Shown here piece after piece: positions 47,521 to 61,238 of a DNA stretch of 64,000 nucleotides. The notes below the pieces were generated by a model. That model saw only the letters and a list, made by a program, of their open reading frames with translations. It was not told where the DNA came from and did no database searches. The translations under genes were made by a program, and so were the position numbers. Position 1 is the first letter of the stretch, and the number at the start of each line of letters is the position of its first letter. Source of the DNA: Helicoverpa zea (Eukaryota; Arthropoda; Insecta; Lepidoptera; Noctuidae); the NCBI RefSeq assembly GCF_022581195.2, contig NC_061452.1:3045501-3109500 (forward strand). The letters run 5' to 3'.

Positions 47521-50500
47521 TTTGTTATTTAAAAGAAGTTAACTATGACAAAATGTGACGCTTCATTAATTTTCATTTGAATATGTATTACTTTTTATTT
47601 TGTTTTAATTAGTATTTTTTTATAAATTACATACATTTATAATGAATTGGGATTGTAAGCGTGTTAAATTTTGTTTAGTGGGAAATAAAATTTGAATCTA
47701 TACTGAGGCGGGCAGGCAACAAAGCAAACCAGAATGTAAGTAGGTACGATCAGCTCGAGGAACATTTCGCGTGGCTTGAAATGCTAATGCATGTGTTCTA
47801 GTCTGAATAACGGCTAGAACACATACATTCAATGTTCATAAGGAATAGGTCGGCTGCATTTGGGAAAACTGCTATGTATTGCATATTTACATCTAAATTA
47901 TGCTTCGTAAACATACACATAGTACAAACCTTTAAAAAGTGATAATTTGAATAAATGAGGAAAATTGTTGATGTCCACTAAAACAGTGGAATGTTAAGTA
48001 TTAAAATTACGCATAAAGCTGCCTAGAACAAAGTCCCGCCGTCCATACCAGCGTTACAAGCGAATATAAAGCTGTTGGCCTTGACAGAAAAAAACTTAAG
48101 CCCATGGCATAACACGGCTATAGCATGCCATTGAAACGAGGGACGCCAAGGTCGCGGAGTCAACGTACAGCACAGGACGCCACCTGTCTCCGGCAACCAA
48201 TATAAATATACACAATAATTATGGCGAAGACACGGTAAGACATGTGAAATAAACTCCTCGAACGGCTTTTCAACTCTTTGAACTCGTTGATAATTCACAC
48301 CGCGAAGACTTGAATGACAGCGTGTATTAAGATTCATCACGTTCACTTTTCGAAGTGCCACAAAAGACAATGATATCTGATCGATCGATTGTAACAACAA
48401 AATATGAAGTAAGAGTATCTATTGAAATAGTGTTACTTGTTAATACGTGCGCGGACGCTAACCCACGCCTTGATCATCCTGTCACGTGATAGCTTTCTTA
48501 AAAATAGCATTGAAATTCTTTCATATACTTTTATTCCTCCACTTACCCCCTAGGTAAGTAATGAGGTATTGAACCATAAATGGTATCTGTGGATGATGTG
48601 CGAATGAATGCAGATTAATGAAATCAAACGATTCAATGAACAGCTTAGTGGAATCATATTACCTCGCACTTTTTTTAATAATAATTAAAATATGCATAAC
48701 AATATGGGCTCTAGAGTTCTATTAGTAAGAATAAAATAAATTGAGAACGTAGCTACATGCATAAAGTTAGTCATGGCATGAGTCGCAGTCACAGCCGAGA
48801 TGTGATTTACAACAATATTTCCGTAGGCGTAGCGAGCAAATTGTATCTGTTTCCAGAAATGGAAGCTGACTGTTCCAGAACTTTCTTTGTTAGCTTTAAG
48901 CAAGGAGGTCGACGCACCGAGACTAAATTATGAGTCTAAAATACGTGCGTACAGCACTTCTTGAGATCTAACTAGGCGACTTTAGTACGGTGCCTTTGTA
49001 ATCTAAGTAGTGTTTGTAACATTAATATTTAAGCGGCCTTTTGTGCTACACCGAGATACGGATCTAAAGCATTTTGTGGGTGGGCTTGATGTTTTAAATA
49101 TTATAATTATAAAGAGTGCTGTAACATTTGCTTAGAGTGTTGTAAAAGGGCGCTCTTGGTGTATACAATTTTTATCCATGTATTGTTCGCATTCATTTTT
49201 TGGAACCTAATGCCAGTTTCAGTAGGTACCTATCTAATCAGATTTTCAGAATAAATGCGAAAATTAATGAAATCTAAGAATAGACATATCTCTAATTCTC
49301 ATTTGATTCTACAATGATATCAGAGTTCTATGACGTGCGAGCCACAGAATGCTTCGGAACTGTTATCTCTAGGAGTTACGTAACGACATTTTCTTTAAAT
49401 TCGCACTGTTTATGCGGATGGGGACTGGCATCCGGCCAATGGTTCTTTTTAATCGGTTAAATTCATTGAGCCACTGCTTTATTGCCGAATGAGTGCGAAT
49501 AGACGGGGACGACCTCTTCAAGGTCAATGAATAGTGAGAGAAACCGGTTCGTGATACCCGTTTGACTGTCATAGAGACCACTTTCTTGAAAATTCTTTGG
49601 CCATGGTCTTTAAAACAAGAGCAGGGGGATAAACAAACATTTCATGTTCCTAACTCCCTTGCGATGTAAGTTATATAAGAGCAAGAAACTCTTTCTGTAG
49701 TAACGTATACCAACAACGATCGAAATCTCTCGCTGGCTCAGTTTTGTGGGAAATTAAAAATGAGTCCATTAAAGCCAAATCTACGGATTTATGATTTCGA
49801 TAGCTGAGCAATGCATGTAAAACAATATTTGCATTCAGGATCAAGGAAATGACATAAGGTCGTCTAAATGTTCATAGAAATTGCTTAAAAAGGCAGTCAC
49901 TAACTTAATTTGTACGTAATGTGGAAGGTTGCAACTATGAATTATTAATTATAGATGTCTGGGAATCTTTTTAAACTTTGCAAATCAGCAGAATCTTTTC
50001 TACCACGATGCTTTTTGTAAGCGCAAGACCGGTCTATTCACTATAGTTTCTTTCAGTGAATCGTTGCAATAGGCTGAGAAAATATCGAAAGTTTGTACAA
50101 GCAAATTATGTAGAAACCTGTTTCGGTTACTGAAAGAGAGAACAAAAACGAAATACATAATAGAAAACATCGCGTTTAAAACTGCACTATTGACAGAACA
50201 GGTTTATGTAAATTAGCGAAGACAAAATTCACATGTTTTTATCGATCTTTTTACTTGAAGACCCGCTTTAGTAAAACTTGTGTTTGCTTTACTGAAAACA
50301 ATATAAACAGGCTTTTAGTTGACCATTAAGTAATTAAACTTGCATTAGACATGACCAGAATCCCGGCCGCTCGGTATTTCGTCAAACAAACAGTTGACGA
50401 CAAAATTGTAAATTCAGAGGGAGCATGTTTACATGTTCAAAGTTTTAGAAACATGGTAGGTTTTACTCTTGTATGTAATTTTACGAGGGTTGGAAATAAG

Positions 50501-53500
50501 TTGCAATTCTAACATTTTAAGCTAAGGAAATATGTCGGGTCGTTGAAGACCTGTGACCATTAAGTTCTCGTCGTCGGTCGCAATCTCGCAATGCAAGCTT
50601 GTGCTGAATTATTCTCATTTAGTTGAGAGTCGACGTAAATATGGCAACAATAAAGTTACATAAAAAGTGTATTTCTGCAAGCAGGAAGCTATAAAACTTA
50701 ACAGGCATTTTTTACTTGAAAACAGACTGTACTTCTGTATCAGTTTTAGTTAATGTTTTAAAATACCGTCAAACTCCACTTTGTCTTTTTATTCACTCCT
50801 TTGCTCTTATGACGCCGTTGATTTTCCTACATTACTTACATTATCAATAACTTTGAAATAACGGAGGTGATTATACTAATTTTAATGAGTAAACCTGTAA
50901 TATTTCCCGAATTGATTTATCTTTAAACTGCGCAGTTGTCCAATATGCAGCCCTCATAGCGGACAAGGTTGCGCGTGCGTCTAATTAAACACAATATTCT
51001 GTTGAAAAAATCAAACATCACAGTAGATATCTTTCGAAGATACATTACATTATACGAACTGTGTATTATAGCTACTTTTATAGCATGAAACCAAATGATG
51101 GCATTATAGTCGATATTATCTGATATGGGCGCGTGGTTATTTATGGTATTCAACGCTTACAGCAATAAATCAATGGTCAGAGATGAAATCTTGCTGTACA
51201 CCGTGTTTGTGTCACTAGAAAGATAAACAGCCATCCGTTTCGATTGATAGCAAGTGCAAAATAGCAACTGGTAAGATTCTCTTCGTCAGTCAACTGTGTC
51301 GGTACAAATTAATAGTTTGAAACCTAGAACACGAGCTAAGCCGCACGTAAAGGCTAATTGGAAATGCTATTCAAACATTGATTGCCTCACAAACTTGGTA
51401 ACTAAGTAAATGTTCACGAAACCGCGATTATAACTTCTTTACACTGCCGAATAAATATTGGTTCGTGCCCATAAATTATACACATCCATTAATGTATACT
51501 TAAAACTAGGGTCTAATATTTTTAGGTTTGGTACCATTCTTATTAAGTTTATTTTAATTTAACACGACCAATTGCCTCAGACGTAAAGTAGCCCAAAAGA
51601 AAAAGGATGCTAAACAAACGTCTCCTGCATAATGTGAGCAACTGAGCAAGCGATCAGACAAATTAAGGTAATCAATTTTCTAAGTGCTAATGACGAAACG
51701 ATAAATAATCTAAGCTACGCAGTTGTGCCGAATGACTCACTATAGCCGGTAGGCAGCTAGTTAGCCGAAGTTTCGATCTTACGATAACTCTAGTTAAATC
51801 GGCATTATTTACTACTTCAATTACATTTTTGACATTACACAACATCTGGGCGAAATCAAAACTAGAAAAAGAGAAAGTTTCAGTCTTTATAAATAATTAT
51901 GGGATATAAAATCGAAAGTATAACAAATTGCTTAATGGTTCAAACTTTGGTTTCTGCAATCAATCACTTCAGTAGTGGCACAATCAATCTTTTCTTCTTA
52001 TAATGGATAGCTGTGTTCACTTTTTGTGCGTTTACTTAGGCCCACTCAACACGTTGCGAAAATATAACCAGTTACAAGCTAAGATCAATCTGTTTGCAAT
52101 GCAAATTTTGCAAGTTAGTGTAGGTGCTTAAGAAGCGTTAAGTCAATGCACTCGATGTTACGATGATTACAGGATAGAGAAAAAAAAACAAGTTTTAAAA
52201 TAATAGGTAATTAATTCTAATATAATACTTTAATTTTCAGTCGCACCTTGTAATGTTGCAATTTAAATTCAGAAAAATAGAACCGCGAGCGTCGTCCGCA
52301 TTTAAGCTGAATATAGAATCTCTAAAATGAACTCCAATTTCATGGAAGCGAGGCGCACTTATTTTTGGAATTCACTTATATCCAGTCCAATTGAACCAAG
52401 TGATTCGCATCTTCGACTGTATTTCATTTTGCCAGCACGTTGAATCCTAAACAAGTCAAGCGGTTGGTCCGCCCAGCACTAAATCATCTAAGGGCATATG
52501 GCGAGAGTCTGCGTCAAGTTATTTATTGCATTTCTTAGCAAGACCCACAGAGTCGCGAATTTAATATCAAGTGATCAAACGTATTTACGACAACAGTAAA
52601 ACGCTAAATGCGTTTCCTTTACTTGTATAGAGTGAGTTGTAAAACTTTAAACGGAGTTCAAAAACGTATAGCAGGTGAAGTAAAGTTCAAAGCACATTGA
52701 CGCTGCTGTACAGTGCAATATTTTTAGTATGCACACATAAAACGTGATACTAAGCAGTGACTCGTGACAGTCTAGACATGTCCGATATATTTTGAGAGTT
52801 TGCTGTCTATTTTAAGTTATAACGGGACTCAATTCACGAAGTCTACTTTTCCACTTTGATTTCTCACACAGATTGATTTCTATTTTGAATCTAAATTGTG
52901 AAAAGACCAGTTGAGCATTGTCACCAATTTAATCCATATCTAATGATGAATCTAAATAATAGGACTAGCTCGAAGTTCCAATAAATGAAAAAAGTGGTTG
53001 AACGTTAATCGGAAAAGATGGACAGAGACTCGTTGCCTTTTATCTGGTTCCAAAAAGAAGGAAATAACGCAAAAACATTGAAATAGAGAGTGGTGCCAAA
53101 ATCAACGAAAGCTTTTTTATTTTTTGCTGGGAACATATGTAAGCCATACGATAAAAGTTACTACGACGACCTAAAAACAAGCCAATGTAGTTCTCTCGGT
53201 CAGTGTGTACTGAGACTGAGCATTCATTTTGACAGCTGACAACTTAACGGGTTATGTGACAAGTGACAGATGTCAGTGTTGCCGACACAGTCAAATGAAT
53301 TCGGTACCACGGCTTATTTTAACGTCTGCATGATAAAGTTGAGTAATAATTAAGAACTAGTACTTCTAGCTACAAATCTATAATCTTAGTTATCTAGGTA
53401 TCCGATTACTTATTGAAACTCTTATATATTATCAGGTATTTTTATCTTTCAAAGTATTACCACTTTATAAAAACTGTAATGAATAAAAATCACGAGATTT

Positions 53501-54571
53501 CAAATGAAAGTTAATAACTGCACCGAGATTTATAAAATACTAGTCAAACTAGATTGAAAGCTAATCATAAATGAATCATAAGTGTTAATTATATTTCCAT
53601 TGAGAGATTTCCATCAAGAATCAGTAAAAGTGGGAGAGAGAAAGAGTCGTTTGTGATAGAACAAAAGCAACTACGCAGAACTGAAAGGGTTTTTAATCAG
53701 TGTTGTTAATGATCGAGCGTACGCCGGCAGTGCGCCCACTGACCTCAACGCAGACGAGATAAAAGCTATTTTGAGCGTCGCGATAATATCAGCATACGTC
53801 GAATGTTTTAACAGATACGACATTGGAAGAACGCCGGAAGCCTTTACACAGGACCTCTTATAACTAACGTACTTGATAAAACTTCCGTTACTTACATATT
53901 TGACTATTCAACTTTTACGATCAACGAACCAAACCCATATTTTGCTTCCTCAATTCAAACATCGGTAAACGAAGGAGAAACGGAAGAATTCAATAATTTT
54001 CGTGCAAACATTCATTACAGAATTGTAACACATATTAAATATTCTTGGCATAAATCCCAAAAGAATAGAATACTCCGAAATATATGAAGTTGTACTCGTA
54101 ATTCGTAGTCGTGACGTTGGTTGTTATTAACATTCATAACATGTTTTAATGTGAAAACATTACATAGCCATAAAAAGCAAAAAGCAATGCATTGATCAAA
54201 TACCATTCTGTAAATCGAAAACAGTGACATAAAATCGAGACGAACGCGGCTATTAAATCGAAGTTCGATACTCTGAGGTAACGGCTAGGGCCTTCCGAAT
54301 GATGTACCACTTTACATGCCTATGTGGGAGTTAGATCCATTATGCATGTTTGTTTTCGATCGCGAAATGTTTATTTTGCGTAATTAGTTCCAGATTATTC
54401 CAATTGCTCGAAAGTAACGGTGTATGTAGGTATAGTAATTCTGAGTCATAGTGCAATACATACAGAGATCGGTCCTTTTTAAGCGAGCATTGTTTTCACT
54501 CACTGTGTGGAATGGAACGACATATTTACGGCAAGCATTTATCTCGTAAAAAATCCAATAAATGCCCTGCT
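47521..54571. other. Long AT-rich non-coding stretch
   Basis: About 7 kb without a recognised gene or repeat. The longest frame (minus strand, 48023-48334 from its first ATG, about 103 codons) includes WLPETGGVLCCTLTPRPWRP but matches nothing I know and is within chance length. A CpG-bearing patch near 53715-53830 has a GATAAAAGC word and no coding frame. Confidence 0.5.
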
Positions 54572-54586
54572 AAGGCCCCACTTCCA
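54572..54586 (+). repeat. Target-site duplication, left copy
   Basis: AAGGCCCCACTTCCA here is repeated exactly after the poly(A) tail at 55439-55453. The first two A bases are ambiguous because the tail is also A, so the duplication is 13-15 bp. Confidence 0.85.
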
Positions 54587-54588
54587 CG

Positions 54589-55119
54589 CAGCGGGCGGAG
54601 CTCCGGCGCGATCTCATGGTGGCCTGGAGGGAGCGACTGTCGCAACCCAGTGCAGGGCACGCCACCATCGTGGCGGTAAGTCCCCTCTTTGAGGAGTGGC
54701 TCGGGAGGAGTCACGGCGCCCTCACGTACCGCATGACGCAGGTCCTCACCGGACACGGTTGTTTCGGGAGGTACCTGCACCGCATCGGTCGTGAGGAGGC
54801 GCCCGGGTGTCACCATTGTGCGGACAGCCCCGAGGACACGGTGGACCACACAGTCCAGGTGTGCCCCGCATGGGAGGGGCACCGCCGGGTCCTCGTTGAG
54901 GCTTTGGGCGGCGGCGACCTCTCGCGTCCGGCCCTGGTTCAGGCCATGGTCCGGGGCGAGAGGGAATGGGATGCCGTCGCCTCCTTCTGCGAAGCGGTCA
55001 TGCTCGAGAAGGAGGAGGCGGAACGCCAGAGAGTTCGCACCTCTCATCCCGGCCGCCGCGCTGGACCAGGTAGACACCATGGGCGCCGGGTGTCGCGAGA
55101 TGACTCCCGGCCACCGTAG
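54589..55119 (+). pseudogene. C-terminal fragment of R1-type ORF2 (post-RT, CCHC domain)
   Basis: From the truncation point one frame runs open for 176 codons to TAG at 55117-55119, beginning QRAELRRDLMVAWRERLSQ. It includes FEEWLGRSHGALTYRMTQ and GHGCFGRYLHRIG, as in the region after the reverse-transcriptase domain in insect R1-like elements. It then shows a zinc-knuckle pattern, C-x2-C-x9-H-x4-C (CHHCADSPEDTVDHTVQVC), followed by CPAW and an acidic/basic tail with EKEEAERQRVR. In the family this terminal domain binds nucleic acid during integration. The N-terminal endonuclease and RT domains are missing by 5' truncation. The remaining frame has no stops or frameshifts. The frame is otherwise GC-rich and unlike its surroundings, and the opposite strand is fortuitously open (54526-55155) because of the same high GC. 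Confidence 0.85.
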
Positions 55120-55418
55120 GCGTGGGTCTGTGGGCGGTGAGTTCGGGTGGCTCATCGTCCCTCTGTCTTTCTAGACGACAGACCCGTGTCGACGGCGCGC
55201 GTTGTTCCACGCGCTCCTCAAAGAGATGTCAGCAACCCCAGCGGGGCCCAGCAGGGCCAAGGCCTGCCGGGGCTGCGGGTTGTTCGAAAGAGATACCGCG
55301 GCCCTGGTACATAAAAGGCCTATGACGGAACACGACGATTTTAGTCAGTAAGAGTCTGACACTCCCTCACCGCTGCTAACCCACAGCGGGAGGGGTCATT
55401 TGATGATTTTACGTCGAT
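55120..55418 (+). other. 3' untranslated region of the R1-clade element
   Basis: This GC-rich 299-bp segment lies between the ORF2 stop and the poly(A) tail. It contains short open frames that I treat as incidental. Confidence 0.7.
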
Positions 55419-55440
55419 AAAAAAAAAAAAAAAAAAAAAA
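55419..55440 (+). repeat. Poly(A) tail of the retrotransposon
   Basis: Twenty-two consecutive A bases directly precede the right target-site duplication. No AATAAA lies just upstream. Confidence 0.9.
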
Positions 55441-55453
55441 GGCCCCACTTCCA
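55439..55453 (+). repeat. Target-site duplication, right copy
   Basis: AAGGCCCCACTTCCA is identical to 54572-54586. Confidence 0.85.
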
Positions 55454-58400
55454 GCCATCGATTCCCATCTTGACCTAAAGGAATTCGCCTCAAACGGGGA
55501 CACGATTATATCGACATTTCTCGTCAACCTCAAGAGATATAATCATGGTTGCTTTCTTGAATATAAAATGTTGTCAGACGTTATAAAATTATACAGTACA
55601 CTGCAGCAAATGAAAATTACGAGGAGCAATACATCAGTCTTTTCTGCACTTATTGGGACAATGATCTTTAAACAGCTGTTGTATTTATGAAACAGTACTC
55701 GATTGACTGGGAGGCCTCGACCTCAGAGACCGCTTTCATACACACTAAAAGGATTACCAGTCAGGCGGCATCGAGAAGCAGTCTGTGAAATTGGGCTAAT
55801 CCTCTTTGGGCGACGATGTCGAGGCTACCTCACGAGATTGTCTGGCACACCTGATTGAAGGATTATATACATTGAATCAACAGCGTGAAGCACAAAAGTA
55901 GGTATTTATTAAGTGTCAAATCGATAACACCTCCTAGTGACAGCAGCAGAAAGTTAGGAAGAGATCAGCACTGGCGAGCAAATAACGACCTTAACTGCAA
56001 ATGATAGAATCATCTTTTAAATTACTCAAGTTTTGCGAGACAAGATGGTGAAAGCCCGTCTGCCCTTGCGATCTCTAGCTTCACAAGAACATAATTGCAC
56101 ACGTTCAGTAAAACGATTCAATGAATCAGTAGCATTAAAAGTCAACGAGAACTTAATCAGTGTTTTTTCTAAGAGAATCTCGTAAAGAGTCATCACGTCA
56201 TAGAATCCGACACTGATAAGATTAGCGTGATTATGGTTGTAAAAAAGAACATGAATGCTTCGACTACTTTATAAGAGGAATTTTACCGATTTTGCATCGG
56301 ATATAATAATTAGCGGCGACGGATGCAATTACCCACTGCAGTCGCTGCATTCCGAATGCGCGTCATCTGGCTCGCGCAGAGTAGTCAACTTTATTCTTAT
56401 TAGAAAGTCATTGCAAATTTGGATGGAGAGAGGGGTGGGGTCGTTGACCCGAAATGTTCTAAAGCCTGTCATTTGATAGTGAAACACGTAATAGCGATTA
56501 GCATTGTAGATGTTATGGTGCGTACGTTGCCAAAATATCCACTTAACGAAGCTTTCATCGTCAGATCAGGAAATATTAAATACGTCAAATCAAGATCGAA
56601 TAGAGAGATATAGTTCAAGATGTTATTTCTAACCGCATCTAAAGTAAATTGGCAAATTGCTTACTAATGTAGCAATCAAGAACACTCTATTAGTAACATC
56701 GGAGCACGGACGGAATAAAAACTATTTAATAACATGATAAATGACCCGTCAATTCGAAATCATTGTGAGGTACGAATCAGAACACGAAATTACAGTTGAC
56801 TTATAAACCATCACTAGACAAAAGAGTTTTGGAGAGAGTGAATGGTCTAAATGCTGTTCCGAGAATTCTCACTGCTAAAAATAAAGTTTTTGCTAACTGT
56901 ACTTATTTGATTCTGAACGATGAGCGATGACCCAGTCCTGAGTTCTACTGTAGGATTAAAATGGAGCACCAAAAATAAAGGAGAAACTTTATTATCGTGC
57001 TTTAGTTTGTGCGCGTCATCGGAATCTAAAGAGCTTGTTGACCATGTGGTTGTTTCTTGGCTTCTGTTCCGTGAACAGCCTAGGTTTGGAGCTTTGAAAA
57101 AAAAAATCTACGTTTTAAGTGATACCAGCAAATCATAATCATTATCTCAGGAATAATATCGAGGAGGATATTAAAAAATAGCTTTGAATACTACTACACT
57201 ACTACTAATTGTAAATGCAATACATGGCAAAATAAATGGGTAGAATGTTAACACATTCAGTTTGTATTTGTTTTTCCATGTTTATTATTCACACGTGCAT
57301 TCGCATATAAATATTCTTCAGTGTGAATGGATGTGAAATGACGCCGATAAATCCATTGAAAACAAAGTTCGTAAAACTAATTTTTAAAATAATTTACTTG
57401 GATGTTCCCAGTAAACTCCATAGGATTAAAGGGTTTCTAAAACATTGCTTCCAAATAATATCTGCCTTAAAATTGAGAAACATTAACATCATCAGTAAAA
57501 TTTGGAATCCACCCTCATACAAGTCTTTTTGAGTTACTAAACGAGTTGAAAGCCGCAAAAAGCCACAGAGAATAGCTGGCATACACCGAAATATAGGTCA
57601 AGCAACTGCCTTGAACACTGTCTAGAAAAAAAAATCATTTAAACTGGGATTACAAAAATAAACTAGACATCGAGACGCCTTGTGCTTAATTACATTAGTT
57701 TCTATTTATGAAAAAGTCAAAATGGCAGCCAACGAAAGCCGTCTAACATACGCAGGTGAGTTTTACGATCTGAAAGCTTTACAACAGGCATCAACGTCAA
57801 TGATGGTACATATGACCGTATCGCATTCTCTCTGCGCGATGAAAATTCCAGACATCGATATTTTTAGTACGATCGTAGATAAATCGGCTTACGTGAGAAA
57901 CAACTATTAAATTAATTTCAAACCGGGAATGGTAGTGAATTATCTGGGTGCCGCATTCATTAGACAGAATCAGAAGAAGCACTTATCGTAATTGAAATCT
58001 TAATCTGTTAAACGATGTGCATTTTACAGATTAATCAGACAATATGCAAGAGGATAATTGGCGCGTCGCTTATTGGATAAAATCCGGAATAACTAACTAT
58101 GTTTGGTCAGAATTTGATCAAGTCTAAACTTGTGTAGTCGGCCCATTGAAACGCATACAAAAAACTTTATTGACGTCATCACAACATGTTTTGTGCTTAC
58201 ATGTACATAACATTTGAATAAATTTTGCAATAGTCCGAAACAAGTTTTAGAACAATGATCTAACCAGAGCCTGATGCTAGAATAAAATGACACCGTTATG
58301 GGAAAATAGCTGCTGTGACAAAATTGAAGCGTGCATTTACGGAATTTGTGATACAATAAAAGTTGTCCCACCATTTTTACTAGATCGATATGAAAAGGGA

Positions 58401-60124
58401 CACGAGACAATAAACTGGGTAAAGAGCAAAGAAATTTACGTGGTACGAGCTGGTGCGGTACCATGACCTTGGTACGCTCGTTTGCAAAATGAACCTCAAA
58501 CTAATCGATGGGCGTATTCATAGTACATAAACACAGGGCTCTGTACCGCGATCAGCTAATTCAAGTTCAAATAATCAATGTGGCGTCTAAAATTGTGCTA
58601 GTTAAACAAACGCCTTTGTTTTTTTTAGTATAAAAATACTTACTAAATTACAGAACAGTGAACATATTCACTATTTAAACCTTTTCGTAAATTGTTACCA
58701 AAAAGGTAGACCCGACCGCCAAGAAGGACAGATTGCCTTGAAACAGATTCGTCAATTACAGACTTTTTGTTTTGTAAACAGTCTGATACCAAATAGCTCT
58801 GGCAGTTGGATCAATATAAGAGCTTTCTTTTAATCTCCAAGGAACAGAATTCAAATATTTAAAGATCGTCTCACAGACTACATTAAACCATTTCATTTCT
58901 TCAATACATGTCTGTCTATAGATATTAAAAATACTGCAGGAGTAGGATACATAGGTACATCGATTTTTATTTAATAAAGACTTACAACTACTACATGTTA
59001 TCATAAATACAAAACGATTGAATAATTTATATTCTTCAAGACTGATACATTATGTTCTAATGTATCCATTTCCATACAGAGGGCAGCGATTAAATAAATC
59101 ATGTCTGCCTGACACATAATGCCATCCATCAAAAAGCAGACACAAGCTCAAGATTACTACCGGATTCAATTGTTTGAAGTTTCAAGAATGAATATTAAAA
59201 TCCTAATTAATACGTAATTAGCAATATATCTCTGCTTTAGCGTAGCGTAGTGTAAGTTAAAAAAGGAAAACCATGTCATATGTGAATTTAAAATGTACAT
59301 TTTGTATGCACGAGGCCAGGGCGGCATCCGCGCTGCATCCGACGACGCACTTTATGTTAATCTTCATTCATTGCAAATAAGCACGGATCATGTCTCTACT
59401 CTGGAAACAAGGCGTGCCAGTCATGAAACAGCGAACATCGATTACTAGGATGATGATGTTAATCGATTGGTTTATTGGTAATTTAGAAGACTTTAACTGC
59501 CACAAAGTTGATGTTTGCAAAAATAAAAGCGCTCAATTTCTCAACTGACACCATTTCTCTACCCCTTCTTCTATCTGGTAAAATAAATGATCTAATAATT
59601 CTGTTTCACCCCACAAAAGCTAAAAACATTTTCGCGTAATGCAAAACATGACGTGTGTCAACCTATGTCATTGGCCGCGTGTTACTTCTCGATTACAAAC
59701 AATAAGTAGGTATGTTACGTGCTACACGTTTAACTAATTATATTTTATCAATGAGGACGAATCGGTAGCAGCTTCACGGTTACGGTAAATTATTGTAGTA
59801 TGATTGTCAGATTTAAAAATAGAACCAATGCTTCATACTTTCCGTTATCGGGGACGACGGTCGCGACAAAAAAAGGCGATCTGTCAAATCATCAAGGAAA
59901 GTAAATTGTTGATTTTCCTGTTCGTCTCTCATTCGAGCGTGAGCGTTATTAATTTGTAGATTACATAATATCTAAGGTGTGTCACGAAGAAATTGAGTAC
60001 AGCCATTCGTAAAAATTGCAAGTATTGAGTGAGAGTATTAATTTCAAATTGGGACTTCTAGTCAAGACAACAAAAGATCAGAATATCTTGATAGGTTCTT
60101 GCCGATGTTTCGCTTTATCTGTAG
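55454..60124. other. Non-coding stretch
   Basis: No gene or repeat is recognised. A 123-codon ATG-started frame on the minus strand (58093-58464, MVPHQLVPRKFLCSLPS...) is hydrophobic and Ser/Phe/Leu-rich, has no motif I know, and is within chance length. Confidence 0.5.
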
Positions 60125-60142
60125 TTTTTTTTTTTTTTTTTT
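60125..60142. repeat. T18 homopolymer
   Basis: Eighteen consecutive T bases. If read on the minus strand this could be a retroposed poly(A) tail, but no element is recognisable beside it. Confidence 0.8.
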
Positions 60143-60775
60143 GGGAAAATGTTACAAATATTCAAGAAATATGTGTGATCTGGTGTTGCACTATTTGCCT
60201 ACAAAAATGAATTATTGTAAAAGAAAAGTAAATCTGAACTTTTTTGAGCAATCGTTGAGAAAGCATTTTGAAAGGAGTTCAGATTACAAATGGTGTTTAG
60301 CAATATAAAAAATATAAGTATTACATTTTAAGAATTAATTACTCAATTAACTGGCAGGCCAGCGCTACCATTTGTTGGATCTAACTGCATTCATTTTAAT
60401 TAACACAGGTCTATTTTTATAACGAGCCTTTTTAGAGAATAAAATATCATCAGCTATTTATTACTCAACAGATGAAACAATAACTACAATACAATAGCAA
60501 TCCAATAAATACATGATCTATTACGAAACAAAAGATAGAAAAAAGGAAGTAGGTGCCTATTACCTAAGTAATCTTTGATATTAAAGGCTTTTATTTGATC
60601 TCGTTATGCAATATTGATCCAACATCGGTCTAGACGACATGAGGTCCGAAGATTTCAATTATGATACATTTGTTACATGACGCGTTCGAGTCAGTGGTTT
60701 GTTCGCGAAAATCTACATCAATGGCGAAACTAACTACTTTCTATTTACAAAGAGTAATATCGTGTCAGTTTTTAG
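60143..60775. other. Non-coding stretch
   Basis: Nothing is recognised. Confidence 0.5.
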
Positions 60776-60862
60776 GCTTGACCGGCGCGCGGGCGGGGAG
60801 TCGGCGGTGCCAATGAACTTGGCGGGAAAGCAAATGCAGCCTCGCGCCACTGGGTCACACAG
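60776..60862 (+). other. Candidate GC-rich exon (87 bp)
   Basis: A GC-rich block is preceded by an acceptor-like CAGTTTTTAG and followed by a donor-like CACACAG|GTACTG. Inside it GGTGCCAATGAAC gives a good insect start context, with ATG at 60813, and reads MNLAGKQMQPRATGSH into the donor. No known protein is recognised and the upstream pyrimidine tract is short. It could be a first coding exon, a regulatory CpG patch, or chance. Confidence 0.2.
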
Positions 60863-61238
60863 GTACTGTCGCGGAACGAACGCTATCCGAACACCTTCGC
60901 ATACACCATAAATTCATAACGGCCCCGTATCAAACAACTACCACGTAATTTAGCCGCCTTGCAGACAATTTATTGCTTGAATTTTCATTGGGCGCACTGG
61001 TACGTACAACCAATAAAGCGCTGGGTTTGAATTGCAAATGCCTGTGCAAAATGCAACGGTTAAGTAGATATATTCCCACGTCTATTAGATCTAAATGCGA
61101 AGCTAGAGGGCATCGCTACGGGTTAGAACGAGTCAAATACCTCGCGTGATAATTTAAGCTCGGTCAAACTGATTTTAAGCGCAAATAAATAGTTTATGGC
61201 AATTGTAACGCAATAAATTCTGTAAGGATGATACTTAC
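60863..61238. other. Non-coding stretch
   Basis: Nothing is recognised between the two candidate exons. Confidence 0.45.

Larger units (their letters stand above)
54587..55440 (+). mobile_element. 5'-truncated R1-clade non-LTR retrotransposon
   Basis: This is an 854-bp GC-rich insertion in AT-rich DNA. It keeps only the C-terminal end of ORF2, a 300-bp 3' untranslated region and a 22-A tail, and is bounded by a 13-15-bp target-site duplication. Together these are the signature of target-primed reverse transcription with early termination. The intact duplication and open frame suggest a fairly recent event. It is not in rDNA, so it is either a non-site-specific R1-clade family or an off-target insertion. 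Having lost the endonuclease and reverse transcriptase, it cannot move by itself. Confidence 0.85.

Noticed and set aside
48023..48400. Minus-strand 125-codon frame as a gene
   Set aside because: It begins at a non-ATG codon, is only about 103 codons from its first ATG, and has no recognised motif or splice context.
54526..55155. 209-codon minus-strand frame, the longest in the window
   Set aside because: It is antisense to the retrotransposon ORF2 fragment. High GC opens the opposite strand, and the sense frame carries the recognisable R1-type zinc-knuckle.
58093..58464. Minus-strand 123-codon ATG-started frame as a gene
   Set aside because: The composition is Ser/Phe/Leu-rich as expected from AT-rich noise, and no motif or homologous family is recalled.
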